A DNA stretch of 50,938 bases from Minwuia thermotolerans. Lineage in GTDB: Bacteria > Pseudomonadota > Alphaproteobacteria > Minwuiales > Minwuiaceae. The position numbers and the translations under genes were made by a program. Each line of letters opens with the position of its first letter. Position 1 is the first letter of the stretch. The stretch covers positions 1 to 50,938 of the forward strand of contig BQJF01000022.1 in NCBI GenBank assembly GCA_021604565.1. Direction: 5' to 3'. Below the pieces are notes generated by a model. The model saw nothing but the letters and a program-made list of their open reading frames with translations, ran no database searches and was not told the origin of the DNA. Positions 23,963 through 31,673 of this stretch are shown here, piece by piece.

Positions 23963-25594
23963 TCAGGTACCGGGTGTCGGACTCAGCCATCCGCGATAGC
24001 GCACCATCAACTGTCCTGTGAGTGGCAGGTGCAGCGCGACGTCGAAGTGAAACAGCCCATCACGGGCTGACTCGCGGGACTCGCTGAGCGGCAGCAGGAA
24101 CCCCGGCATCGGCAGGCCGAGAAAACGGCCCGCGACCACGGGGAAGTCCAATGCCCCATCAGATACGCCAAGCGCAATCAGGAAGCTGAAGGGGCCGAAG
24201 CGCTCCCAGACCCGTCCCGCGCCACCAGGCCTCAGACGGGACCGAAAGCGCCTTTCCCCGAATTGCCGGACCCAGGACTCCATACCGTCCAGACGCCGCA
24301 TGGTGACCAGGACCGGGACGTCCCTGCCCGCTGGCGGAAACCCGAAGAAGGCGGCGGCGAGGCGCGGCAGCCATCCGGACCCCCGTGTCACCTCAGCCGC
24401 GCCCGAGAATGGTTCGCCATCGCGAAAGGCATGCAGCCGTCTGATCTCCGGCGACAGACGCAGCCAGTCCGGTCCAAGAGCGCCCTCGAACAGACAGGGT
24501 GCGGCCCGGTCGTCACGATGAAATCGGATCTCCAGATCAGCCATCGCCGCCTCCGCGTCAGCGAGGGTGAATTCGGCCAGGCATGGTCTGGCACCGGGAC
24601 TACATCTGTCGAACCGCCGAAGCAGGGTCCTTGCCGGAATGGTCGGGACATAGGGGCCCTCGCCTGCCTCCGCGATCAAGGTCCACCGTCGGTGCAGCGC
24701 TGATCCGGCTGTATGTCCAACCACACTGACAATCATGCCCCCACGGTCCGAGCCAAACCGCTCCAGCAGACGCGCGAACAACAGTGTGCCGCTGACCTGC
24801 CAGCGACTGATCCTGCGGATGAGGCAGAAGCGTCGCAGCAGCCCAAGTCCGACCAGACCCAGGTTCAGTATGGAAAGCTCCATGCCCGCCCGAAACACGA
24901 CCGATCTTGCCCCCGACCAGTCCGGCACCAGGACCGTGTCCGGCACCCGAAGCAACCATCCGCGTCGTATCATGTCGTCGGCCAGGCGAATGGGGCGCCC
25001 TTCCGACCAGTTGCGTGTTTCGACCCAGTCGCCGCCGCGCCAGACCTTCAGCGGCGTCCCGGCCTGCCGCATGATGGCCTCCACCACCGACCGGCCACGC
25101 GGCGCGCGATTGCCGGGCAGAATGGCAATGTCCACCAGTTCCAGGTCCGTCATGCCGTCCCGCAGTGCCATCACGGCGGCCGATGACAGGGCGGGCACGC
25201 TGGAGACACCGGACAGGACAACACACCCCGCCGCCCGTGCCGCACCATCCAGCGCGCCAATCCCTGCCGTGAAATCGGCATCGTCGGAAAGATCGAGATA
25301 GTGCAGCCCGTGCACGATGCAGAACCGCGGCACCCGCCATGGATCCTCCAGCGATGCCCGCATGGCCTGGAACGGGCCGGAGGCGTCAACCACCACCTCC
25401 GCTCCGGCGTGCAGGACAGGCGTCAGGTCGCCATCCCGATCCAGCCGCAACCACGCCATCGAATTCAGCGGTACAGCAAGCTCCCCCTTACCGATGGAGC
25501 GACCAGCCAACGTGACCTCATGACCATCGCGATGCAGAAGCTCCGCCAGCCTGCTGCCAAAGACGCCGGTCCCTCCGATGATCAGCACCTTCAT
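23963..25594 (-). CDS. Saccharopine dehydrogenase-like NAD(P) domain fused to DUF4166
   Basis: A 543-aa protein. Residues about 1-130 form a Rossmann domain (KVLIIGGTGVFGSRLAELL, then VVVDASGPFQA) of the saccharopine dehydrogenase N-terminal type. The central part is hydrophobic in places (SILNLGLVGLGLLRRF). The C-terminal about 180 residues resemble DUF4166 (LPRLAAAFFGFPPAGRDVPV, WVRQFGERRFRSRL, FHFDVALHLPLTGQLMVRYRGWL). The family occurs in many bacteria, often beside DCC thiol-disulfide proteins as here; its reaction is not established. ATG 25594 overlaps the stop of the DCC gene by four bases (ATGA), so translation is coupled. Confidence 0.84.
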   Translation of the reverse strand: MKVLIIGGTGVFGSRLAELLHRDGHEVTLAGRSIGKGELAVPLNSMAWLRLDRDGDLTPVLHAGAEVVVDASGPFQAMRASLEDPWRVPRFCIVHGLHYLDLSDDADFTAGIGALDGAARAAGCVVLSGVSSVPALSSAAVMALRDGMTDLELVDIAILPGNRAPRGRSVVEAIMRQAGTPLKVWRGGDWVETRNWSEGRPIRLADDMIRRGWLLRVPDTVLVPDWSGARSVVFRAGMELSILNLGLVGLGLLRRFCLIRRISRWQVSGTLLFARLLERFGSDRGGMIVSVVGHTAGSALHRRWTLIAEAGEGPYVPTIPARTLLRRFDRCSPGARPCLAEFTLADAEAAMADLEIRFHRDDRAAPCLFEGALGPDWLRLSPEIRRLHAFRDGEPFSGAAEVTRGSGWLPRLAAAFFGFPPAGRDVPVLVTMRRLDGMESWVRQFGERRFRSRLRPGGAGRVWERFGPFSFLIALGVSDGALDFPVVAGRFLGLPMPGFLLPLSESRESARDGLFHFDVALHLPLTGQLMVRYRGWLSPTPGT

Positions 25595-26055
25595 GTCAGC
25601 AACCTGTGGCGCAGCTTCTCGTCGGGTACAGCACACATGTCGGTACGCCCGAACATGGCATAGCGGTTCCGGGCAATCCGGCGGTACAGCCAGTCCTGAG
25701 CGACACGCGGCAGCAGGGCAAGCGGCGCGAGCAGATGGCCCGGCCCGCCAATATCACGACCGAGCAGGATGATCGCGGCCAGCGACGTGTGTGCCACCCC
25801 GTCCCGAAGGTAGACCCAGGTTTCCGTATCGTCAGGGTCAAGGCCGAGGTGGCACAGCATGGCCTGGCCAAGGGGACTCTTCACGGGACAGATGCGGATG
25901 CCGAGACGGCGGTCCAGCCGCGCGATCATGCGTGCGCCGCGCGTGCAGAGCACGCACTCCCCATCCATGAAGGCGACAGGCCTTGCATCGTCGAAATCCG
26001 GCACATGCGGATCCTGACGATGGCTGTAGGGACGGACTGGAACGGTTCCGGGCAT
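25591..26055 (-). CDS. DCC family thiol-disulfide oxidoreductase-like protein (YuxK-like)
   Basis: A 154-aa protein with the DUF393/DCC signature FMDGECVLCTRGARMI (CxxC redox pair after Asp-Gly). Helices and a strand follow, then a DDTETWVYLRDG block and the C-terminal YRRIARNRYAMFGR helix typical of the family. Members are thought to be thioredoxin-like and often sit next to DUF4166 or lipid-linked genes. ATG 26055 gives a protein of usual length; the frame is open much further upstream without a ribosome site or family similarity. It is coupled to the DUF4166 gene by a 4-base overlap, so the two likely work together. Confidence 0.84.
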   Translation of the reverse strand: MPGTVPVRPYSHRQDPHVPDFDDARPVAFMDGECVLCTRGARMIARLDRRLGIRICPVKSPLGQAMLCHLGLDPDDTETWVYLRDGVAHTSLAAIILLGRDIGGPGHLLAPLALLPRVAQDWLYRRIARNRYAMFGRTDMCAVPDEKLRHRLLT

Positions 26056-26241
26056 GACACCCACATGTTGCCGCAATGGGTTGCCAGCGTGGACTCCGCC
26101 GGGCCTGCCGTGAACCGACCGATTGTCGCGGGTCGGGCCGGTCTGCGCGGACCGCATCGCCCTCAGGCAGCTTCCCGGACTGGCACGCGGGACGGAACTG
26201 CGGTACTTCCGCCCGGCAAGAGATACTGATCGAGAGTGACC

Positions 26242-27102
26242 ATGACCGACACCGACCTGCTGCCGACCCTGACCCGCATCGCGGAAGCACTGGAACGGCT
26301 GGCCCCGCCCGCCGCCACCCAGCCGGATACCGACGCGGCCAGCGCCTTTGTCTGGCACGCGAACCCCGACAGGCTGGACCCGGTGCCGGACGTCAATCAC
26401 GTGGGCATGGCCCTGCTGCAGGGCATTGACCGGGTCCGGGATATCCTGACCGACAATACCCGACGCTTCGCCACCAGCCTGCCGGCCAACAATGCGCTGC
26501 TCTGGGGCGCGCGGGGCATGGGCAAGAGCTCCCTGGTCAAGGCAGCGCACGCGGAGGTCAACCGCGAGACCGGCGGCAAGCTGATCCTGATCGAGATCCA
26601 TCGCGAGGATATCGACTCCCTGCCCCGGCTGCTGCATGTGCTCCGCCCGCGCCAGGACCAGCGTTTCATCCTGTTCTGCGATGACCTGTCATTCGACACC
26701 GACGACACCAGCTACAAGTCGCTGAAGGCCGTGCTGGAAGGCGGGCTGGAAGGACGCCCGACCAACGTCATCTTCTACGCCACCTCCAACCGTCGCCACC
26801 TGATGCCGCGCGACATGATCGAGAACGAGCGTTCCACGGCCATCAACCCGGCCGAGGCGGTGGAGGAGAAGATATCGCTGTCCGACCGTTTCGGCCTCTG
26901 GCTCGGCTTCCATACCTGCAGCCAGCAGGCATATCTCGCCATGGTGAACGGCTATTGCGCTGCCTACGGGCTGGAAATGGACCCGGAAACCCTGCGCCTG
27001 GAATCGGTCGAATGGGCCACCACCCGTGGCGCCCGGTCAGGCCGCGTGGCGTGGCAGTACATCCAGGACCTGGCCGGGCGTCTCGGCAAGCCGCTGGGTT
27101 AG
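26242..27102 (+). CDS. DUF815-family P-loop ATPase (AAA+-like)
   Basis: A 286-aa P-loop protein of the DUF815 group. The Walker A motif GARGMGKSS is at residues 89-97 and Walker B is RFILFCDDLSFD. A sensor-like block VIFYATSNRRHLMPRDM and an arginine-rich, highly conserved segment SLSDRFGLWLGFH follow. Family members are ATP-binding proteins of the AAA+ superfamily with no settled role. ATG 26242 follows a GAGAGTGACC site; a GTG six bases earlier is an alternative. Its last 66 bases are overlapped, in the opposite direction, by the 3' end of the Hint-domain gene, which reads antisense through this gene's C-terminal codons. Confidence 0.9.
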   Translation: MTDTDLLPTLTRIAEALERLAPPAATQPDTDAASAFVWHANPDRLDPVPDVNHVGMALLQGIDRVRDILTDNTRRFATSLPANNALLWGARGMGKSSLVKAAHAEVNRETGGKLILIEIHREDIDSLPRLLHVLRPRQDQRFILFCDDLSFDTDDTSYKSLKAVLEGGLEGRPTNVIFYATSNRRHLMPRDMIENERSTAINPAEAVEEKISLSDRFGLWLGFHTCSQQAYLAMVNGYCAAYGLEMDPETLRLESVEWATTRGARSGRVAWQYIQDLAGRLGKPLG

Positions 27103-27933
27103 CACGCACTGGGCATCAATTGACCCAACAGCGTTACGTGCCCCTTCGAGTTCAACACCGATGCTGGACCCGTCAGAATCCGGCTTCTGCGCCCCGCTCG
27201 GTGCTGGCATTTCGGGGCGAGCGGTCTCCCACTCATCAGCTTCGTAGATCGCCTTCAGCGTCAGACTGGAACGTGCCAGCACATAGTCTTCGGGCCTCGG
27301 GAACATAGGCTGAACTACTGACCAATCAAACGGACCACAAACACCGCCGGGCATCTCGATCTCTCCCACCTCGTTCAGATGCCCCTCTTCCACTTCGACC
27401 GGTTCGTGGATCGATACGTCTTGTCCATTCTCCAGAATGACACGTGTCCCATACCGCATGAAATGGTCACCAACGGCCAAAAGGCTCTTCCCGCCTTGCG
27501 CCGGACGGGTCAACACGCAGTGTACCATTCGGTCATCGATGGAGCCGACCTCAGCCCCCGTCGAGGCACGGATCAATGTTCCGTCCGCGCGCATCAAAGC
27601 TCCGTCAGCCCGCAAGATGTCGATGACCGGAACGTGACAACCGGCAAAACGACCATCAGCACGATAAATGCCATGACCAGGTGTCACCGAGAGGCCGTGA
27701 AGGTCCAGAACACAACGGGCCTCATTCTTGAAGGTCCGCGTCACGCGGCCAGGCAACATATTTCCCTCGCCGTCATAGGACAGCACCTCGTTGCCTGATC
27801 GAACGTCCTCAATTGCCATCATGGACCCGTCCGCCATCGTCACTGGCGTCCCAGCACCAAGACATTCACGCATCAAACTTAAATATTCCTTCTCCAACGC
27901 GGAAGCAAATTCATAGGGCACTGCCCATTGCAT
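27037..27933 (-). CDS. Hint (hedgehog/intein) domain protein
   Basis: A 298-aa protein whose residues about 24-150 form a Hint self-splicing-type domain. C24 (RECLGAGTPVTMADG) is placed as the splicing/cleavage nucleophile, then AIEDVRSGNEVLSYDGEG, then the block-B motif VTPGHG with T84 and H87. Repeats of R-A-D-G follow (DGRF, ILRADGALMRADGTLI), and no clear C-terminal HN-Cys/Ser junction is visible. The domain would cleave the peptide bond before C24, releasing the 23-residue N-terminal arm, which is probably the tail of an upstream partner. The gene lies 17 bases after a frameshifted gene in an AT-rich island and ends antisense to the AAA-type gene. Its last 22 residues are probably acquired by that overlap. 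Confidence 0.78.
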   Translation of the reverse strand: MQWAVPYEFASALEKEYLSLMRECLGAGTPVTMADGSMMAIEDVRSGNEVLSYDGEGNMLPGRVTRTFKNEARCVLDLHGLSVTPGHGIYRADGRFAGCHVPVIDILRADGALMRADGTLIRASTGAEVGSIDDRMVHCVLTRPAQGGKSLLAVGDHFMRYGTRVILENGQDVSIHEPVEVEEGHLNEVGEIEMPGGVCGPFDWSVVQPMFPRPEDYVLARSSLTLKAIYEADEWETARPEMPAPSGAQKPDSDGSSIGVELEGARNAVGSIDAQCVLTQRLAETPGQVLDVLPRHAA

Positions 27934-27950
27934 CGAAGATATTCGAGTTG

Positions 27951-28564
27951 TTATTTATTAAGAACCGCATATTTTTCTATAATTTTCTTCGCTAATTCCG
28001 AAATTTCCAACAAAAATTCTTGAATATCCAGTGTAACACAACCAGAAGAATCCAACATTGCAGCAATAATTTCTCTTACAGAGTGAGGATTTTTCTTGGC
28101 GAACGAGCCACCGCTTTCGCCGACGAGTGGAATCGCAAAAGTGTTGCGCGCCTCAGCACTGAAACCAAGTCCGTATCCAACACCAAATACTATGCAGGAA
28201 CCATTCGGAACACCAAGAGGCGACAAATTTATTTGATCGGTCCACCATACGCACTTGGCACCGAAAGACTGTGCGAAACCGCTCGTCCTGTCATTGTATT
28301 CAGATATTCAATTGTACCAAGATACCCGCCTCCGGTCAGTCCATGGAACGACTGAAATACGCCCCCCTCACCATTCAATGTATCCCACAATTCTATGACC
28401 TTCGGGTCCACGACATAACCGAGCCCATGCACCCTGGTGACCTCGTTTGCCAATCGTAGCGCTGTGAGAACAGCATCGGAAGGGGCCATGCTATGATCAA
28501 CGAAAACTCCTATTTGAGTTCCGTTGAGCGCCACACCAAATTCAGAAGATCCAAATAATGGCAT
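27951..28564 (-). pseudogene. Unrecognised gene broken by a frameshift near 28308
   Basis: Two overlapping frames together give about 200 residues. The first runs from ATG 28564 with natural coding (SSEFGVALNGTQIGVFVDHS ... GLTGGGYLGTI) but stops at 28229. The second, in another frame, is open from 28307 to 27951 and continues the protein naturally: ISEYNDRTSGFAQSFGAKC, VWWTDQINLSPLGVPNGSC, then GFSAEARNTFAIPLVGES. The join falls at about 28308-28315. No slippery sequence is visible, so a disabling indel or an assembly error is likelier than programmed shifting. Another 26 codons are open upstream of the ATG. The codons are AT-rich, unlike neighbours. I do not recognise the protein; it lies just before the Hint gene, possibly its partner. 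Confidence 0.6.
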
Positions 28565-28632
28565 TGAAATTTCACAGCAAAAATTTATGCAATACGAAGG
28601 TATTGCCTCGATATCTGCATCAGAATCATTCC

Positions 28633-28806
28633 CTAAATACCAAATCTAGCTGTGAACATTCCAATCAAACCCAACACTATGCAAATAACACTTGCCCGCT
28701 CAAAAGATGAAAAAATCAATCCCGGCAATTTCATTTCTATATAAAAATTAGTCGCATTTAACAATGCTATTGCCATCGCAACAACAATAATTGCCAGAGA
28801 AATCAA
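28633..28806 (-). CDS. Small two-helix membrane protein, unrecognised
   Basis: A 57-aa frame with TTG start at 28806. AGGAG lies exactly six bases upstream, which fixes the start. Two hydrophobic segments are visible: LISLAIIVVAMAIALL at the start and VICIVLGLIGMF near the end, with a short polar loop (NATNFYIEMKLPG) between. It resembles small inner-membrane or holin-like proteins in size and layout but has no recognised family. Its TTG overlaps the stop of the 29-codon frame upstream (TTGA), so the two are coupled. It is in the AT-rich island before the frameshifted gene and Hint gene. Confidence 0.5.
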   Translation of the reverse strand: MISLAIIVVAMAIALLNATNFYIEMKLPGLIFSSFERASVICIVLGLIGMFTARFGI

Positions 28807-28892
28807 TTTCCGCTCCTTTCTTCAAGAAATCGAAGAATTTTTTCAAATTCTCGATACTGCTGTTTCAATAAAATTATATACGAGCGTGCCAT
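28803..28892 (-). CDS. Tiny helical ORF overlapping the small membrane gene
   Basis: A 29-aa frame from ATG 28892 to TGA 28805-28803, with a charged helical product (LLKQQYREFEKILRFLEERS). Its stop overlaps the TTG of the two-helix membrane gene by two bases, and the strong AGGAG for that gene lies inside it. It may be a leader peptide or the first gene of a small operon. The surrounding DNA is very AT-rich (17 G/C in the 60 bases at 28861-28920). No recognisable family and no obvious ribosome site of its own. Confidence 0.33.
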   Translation of the reverse strand: MARSYIILLKQQYREFEKILRFLEERSGN

Positions 28893-29012
28893 TGTCAAAT
28901 TTCAAAGAATGATATTACCACGGCAGAACAACCTTCTCAAACGAACTCCCTGCAAAGTGGGCAAGTTGATGTTTCTCGACAGCGCCCCTCATTCTTCCGC
29001 ATCTCCCTTCTA

Positions 29013-29153
29013 TCAGCGCCTGGCGATGCGGTCGCCGTCGCGGCGCCACATGCTGCGGCCGACCTTGCGGAAGCCGCATTCCTCCATCGCCGCGCCGAAA
29101 CCGGCGTCGGCGACCAGATGCCAGGGCTTGATGCCTGAGTCCCAATCAATCAT
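29013..29153 (-). CDS. Small unrecognised protein or gene fragment
   Basis: A 46-codon frame from ATG 29153 with coding-like GC-rich codons, giving a helix-turn segment ADAGFGAAMEECGFRKVGRS followed by MWRRDGDRIARR. The pattern (conserved Gly-Phe, then K.G..W.R) is reminiscent of small DUF4304-like proteins, but the length is far below that family, so a fragment is possible. GC content returns to normal here, marking the right edge of the AT-rich island. Confidence 0.35.
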   Translation of the reverse strand: MIDWDSGIKPWHLVADAGFGAAMEECGFRKVGRSMWRRDGDRIARR

Positions 29154-29198
29154 CACGCAACCATAGCATGCAGTGCGTGGACCTGAAACACGGCTTGC

Positions 29199-30182
29199 TC
29201 AGCCCAGGCTGCGTGGCGGGCTGCTGCCGAGCCTGGTCACCGGATCTATGGCCTTGCGGCCCTTTCTGATCTCGAAGTGCAACTGCGCGGGATCGACACC
29301 GCCTGTGCTTCCGACGGTCGCTATGGCCTGACCACGACTGATCCGGTCGCCGCGCTGCACCGCGATCCGTTCGAGATGGGCGTAGGCCGTGGTCAGACCG
29401 CCCGGATGGCGGATCAGGACCAGATTGCCGAAGCCGCGCAATTCGTTGCCGGCATAGACAACCTCCCCGTCCGTCATCGCACGTACGGGCGTGCCACGCG
29501 GCGCGCGGATGTTGATTCCGTCGTTATGCAGTCCTCCGGGCTTCGGGCCGAAGCGGGAAACGACCTGACCGGCAACAGGCCACACCAGACCGCTCGCCGT
29601 CGTCGCGACTTTGCTGGGCGCGGGAGCAGGCGCAGGGGTTGCCGGTGCTCTCTCCGCCGCGACAGGCGCTGCGGGTCTGGCACTTCCGCCCGCGCGTGCA
29701 ACGCGTCCCGGCGGCCTCGGTGGTGGCAGGGGCACGACCTCCGCGCCCGCGACAACGCGGGTGATGCGGGTCGGTGCCGTCCGTGAGCCGCCGCCGGGGA
29801 TCTTGAGAATCTGGTCGGGGTGCAGGCGAAACGGCGCAACCAGTCCGTTAAGCTGCACGATCTCCCTTCGGCCCACGCCAAAGCGTTCGGAGACCGTTGT
29901 CAGGCTCTCCCCAGGCTGCACGCGGTGCAGCCGCAACTGCGGCACCCGAAGCTGTTGCCCGATGGCCAGGGTATAGGGAGCCTGCAGCTGATTGGCCTGT
30001 ATCAGATCCCGCACCGGCACGCCGCTTCGGCGGGCGATGGCATAGGCCGTGTCGCCGGGTCGGACGATGACCGTGCCACCGGTGAAGGCGCTGCGGTCCT
30101 CAACCGGCGCGGGCGTGCTGCGCGGCCCGCAGGCGGCGAGCAGCAGGGCCAGCACAAGGAGGAGCGCGCGCGGGTGAAACAT
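29199..30182 (-). CDS. LysM/M23 lipoprotein, NlpD/EnvC-like, with degenerate zinc site
   Basis: A 327-aa lipoprotein with lipobox LLAAC (C18), two LysM peptidoglycan-binding domains (about 37-81 and 85-129), a Pro/Ala-rich linker (150-195), and a LytM/M23 domain (200-315). Zinc-binding positions are degraded: where H-x-G-I-D is expected the sequence is HNDGIN (Asn at the Asp position), and the usual H-L-H motif is Q300-L-H302. Like NlpD and EnvC it is probably not an enzyme but an activator of a peptidoglycan amidase during cell separation, anchored in the outer membrane. It is last in a minus-strand run serS-surE-pcm-this gene, the familiar conserved order. Not all ligand positions can be aligned by eye. 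Confidence 0.86.
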   Translation of the reverse strand: MFHPRALLLVLALLLAACGPRSTPAPVEDRSAFTGGTVIVRPGDTAYAIARRSGVPVRDLIQANQLQAPYTLAIGQQLRVPQLRLHRVQPGESLTTVSERFGVGRREIVQLNGLVAPFRLHPDQILKIPGGGSRTAPTRITRVVAGAEVVPLPPPRPPGRVARAGGSARPAAPVAAERAPATPAPAPAPSKVATTASGLVWPVAGQVVSRFGPKPGGLHNDGINIRAPRGTPVRAMTDGEVVYAGNELRGFGNLVLIRHPGGLTTAYAHLERIAVQRGDRISRGQAIATVGSTGGVDPAQLHFEIRKGRKAIDPVTRLGSSPPRSLG

Positions 30183-30244
30183 GGGGCCAGAGTATGAATC
30201 CGGGCGACGGGCGGCAAGGGAATGCGGCTGAGCCGCGATAGCCG

Positions 30245-30904
30245 TCAGCCCTCCCCGCGCTGTTCATTCGGTACACCATCCAGCAGCGGCACGAATCGCA
30301 CCGGCAGCAGGTTTTCCCGCGTCGTGCTGCCATCTGCCTGACGCGTCACCCGGACCAGCATCTGGTCGGCACCGCTGCGTCCGACGGGCACGATCAGGAT
30401 ACCGCCGGTCGAAAGCTGCTCGACCAGGGCCGCCGGCACCTCCCCGAAGGCTGCCGCAGTCACGATGATCCGGTCAAAGGGAGCCTGCGCGGACCAGCCC
30501 CGGGTGCCGTCCCCTAGATGGGCGATGATGTTGGTGATGCCGAGCCTGCTGAATAGTGCCGTGGCGTCGCGGTACAGCGTCCTGTGCCGCTCCACCGTGT
30601 AGATGCGCCGGCACAGCATCGCCAGCACCGCAGCCTGGTAACCGGAACCGGTCCCGATCTCGAGCACCTTGGCGCGCGGGAACAGGCGCAGTGCCTCCGT
30701 CATGAAGGCCACCACATAGGGCTGGCTGATGGTCTGCCCCTGCTTGATCGGCAGCGGCATGTTCTCATAGGCCTGATGGCGGAAATTGGCATCCACGAAC
30801 TGTTCGCGCGGCACCCGCTCGATGGCGCCAAGCACCTGGGAATCGGTGATGCCCTCCCGACGCAACTGCATCAGCAGCCGGATCTTTCGTACATCATCCG
30901 TCAT
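30245..30904 (-). CDS. pcm: Protein-L-isoaspartate O-methyltransferase
   Basis: A 219-aa AdoMet-dependent enzyme that methylates L-isoaspartyl residues in damaged proteins so they can revert to aspartate. The family hallmarks are present: IKQGQTISQPYVVAFMTEAL (the ISQP block with S60), the AdoMet motif LEIGTGSGYQAAVLA, YTVERH, and GDGTRGWSAQAPFDRIIVTAAA. Length is normal for the bacterial enzyme. It starts eight bases after the surE stop, and the surE-pcm order is the standard stress-repair arrangement. Confident call. Confidence 0.95.
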   Translation of the reverse strand: MTDDVRKIRLLMQLRREGITDSQVLGAIERVPREQFVDANFRHQAYENMPLPIKQGQTISQPYVVAFMTEALRLFPRAKVLEIGTGSGYQAAVLAMLCRRIYTVERHRTLYRDATALFSRLGITNIIAHLGDGTRGWSAQAPFDRIIVTAAAFGEVPAALVEQLSTGGILIVPVGRSGADQMLVRVTRQADGSTTRENLLPVRFVPLLDGVPNEQRGEG

Positions 30905-30912
30905 GCGCTGCC

Positions 30913-31668
30913 TCAGTCCTGAAAGACGCGCCCGAGCGGATCAAGCGCGTCCCGATCAGTCAGGTTGAGGCTGATCGGCGTTACCGAGATTCCGCCGCGC
31001 CAGATGGTGCCAATGTCCGTGCCCGGCGGCGGCATGGCCTTCTGGCGCCGCATGCCGATCCAGTAATAGGGGATATTGCGCCCGTCGTGCCGCGCATCCA
31101 GTGTCACGTCCGCCTGATCGCGGCGCCCGTGCGGCACCACATGCACCCCGTTTACCTCGTCCGGCTCCACATCCGGATAGTTGATGTTGATCAGCACATC
31201 CTTCGGCCAGCCGCTCTCCAGCAGGCGCCGCACGATGCCCGGCGCATGCTGCTCCGCCGTCTGCCAGCGGATGACCTGATCGGCGAAACCGATCTGGCTC
31301 ATGGCAATCGAGGGAATACCCAGCAACGTCCCCTCCATCGCCGCCGCGACCGTGCCGGAATAGGTGATGTCCTCGGCGATGTTGGCACCGCGATTGACGC
31401 CGGACAGGATCAGGTCGGGCCGCCCGTCCAGCACCTGCCGCACCGCCATCATCACGCAGTCTGTGGGCGTACCGCCGACGGCAAAGCGCCGCTCCCCCAG
31501 CTTGTGCAGGCGCAGCGGGTTGGTCAGGCTGAGCGAGCGGCCTGCCCCGCTCTGTTCCTGCTGCGGCGCGACGATCCAGACGTCGTCGCTCAGTTCGCGC
31601 GCGATCCGCTCCATGGCCTTCAGGCCGGGAGCTTCGACGCCATCGTCATTGGTCAGCAGGATTCGCAT
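30913..31668 (-). CDS. surE: 5'/3'-nucleotidase SurE
   Basis: A 251-aa metal-dependent nucleotidase of the survival-protein E family. It begins MRILLTNDDGVEAPGL with D8 and D9 as metal ligands, has S40 (EQSGAGRSLS) and the SGVNRGANIAEDI block with the metal-binding Asn. The enzyme removes phosphate from nucleoside 5'- and 3'-monophosphates and helps survival in stationary phase. It starts five bases after serS ends and is followed by pcm, the usual cluster. Confidence 0.96.
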   Translation of the reverse strand: MRILLTNDDGVEAPGLKAMERIARELSDDVWIVAPQQEQSGAGRSLSLTNPLRLHKLGERRFAVGGTPTDCVMMAVRQVLDGRPDLILSGVNRGANIAEDITYSGTVAAAMEGTLLGIPSIAMSQIGFADQVIRWQTAEQHAPGIVRRLLESGWPKDVLININYPDVEPDEVNGVHVVPHGRRDQADVTLDARHDGRNIPYYWIGMRRQKAMPPPGTDIGTIWRGGISVTPISLNLTDRDALDPLGRVFQD

Positions 31669-31673
31669 GTCGT

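Noticed and set aside
28229..28564. The 111-codon frame as a complete small gene on its own
   Set aside because: An open frame in another phase continues the protein naturally past the join near 28308, so the stop at 28229 looks like the result of a frameshift.
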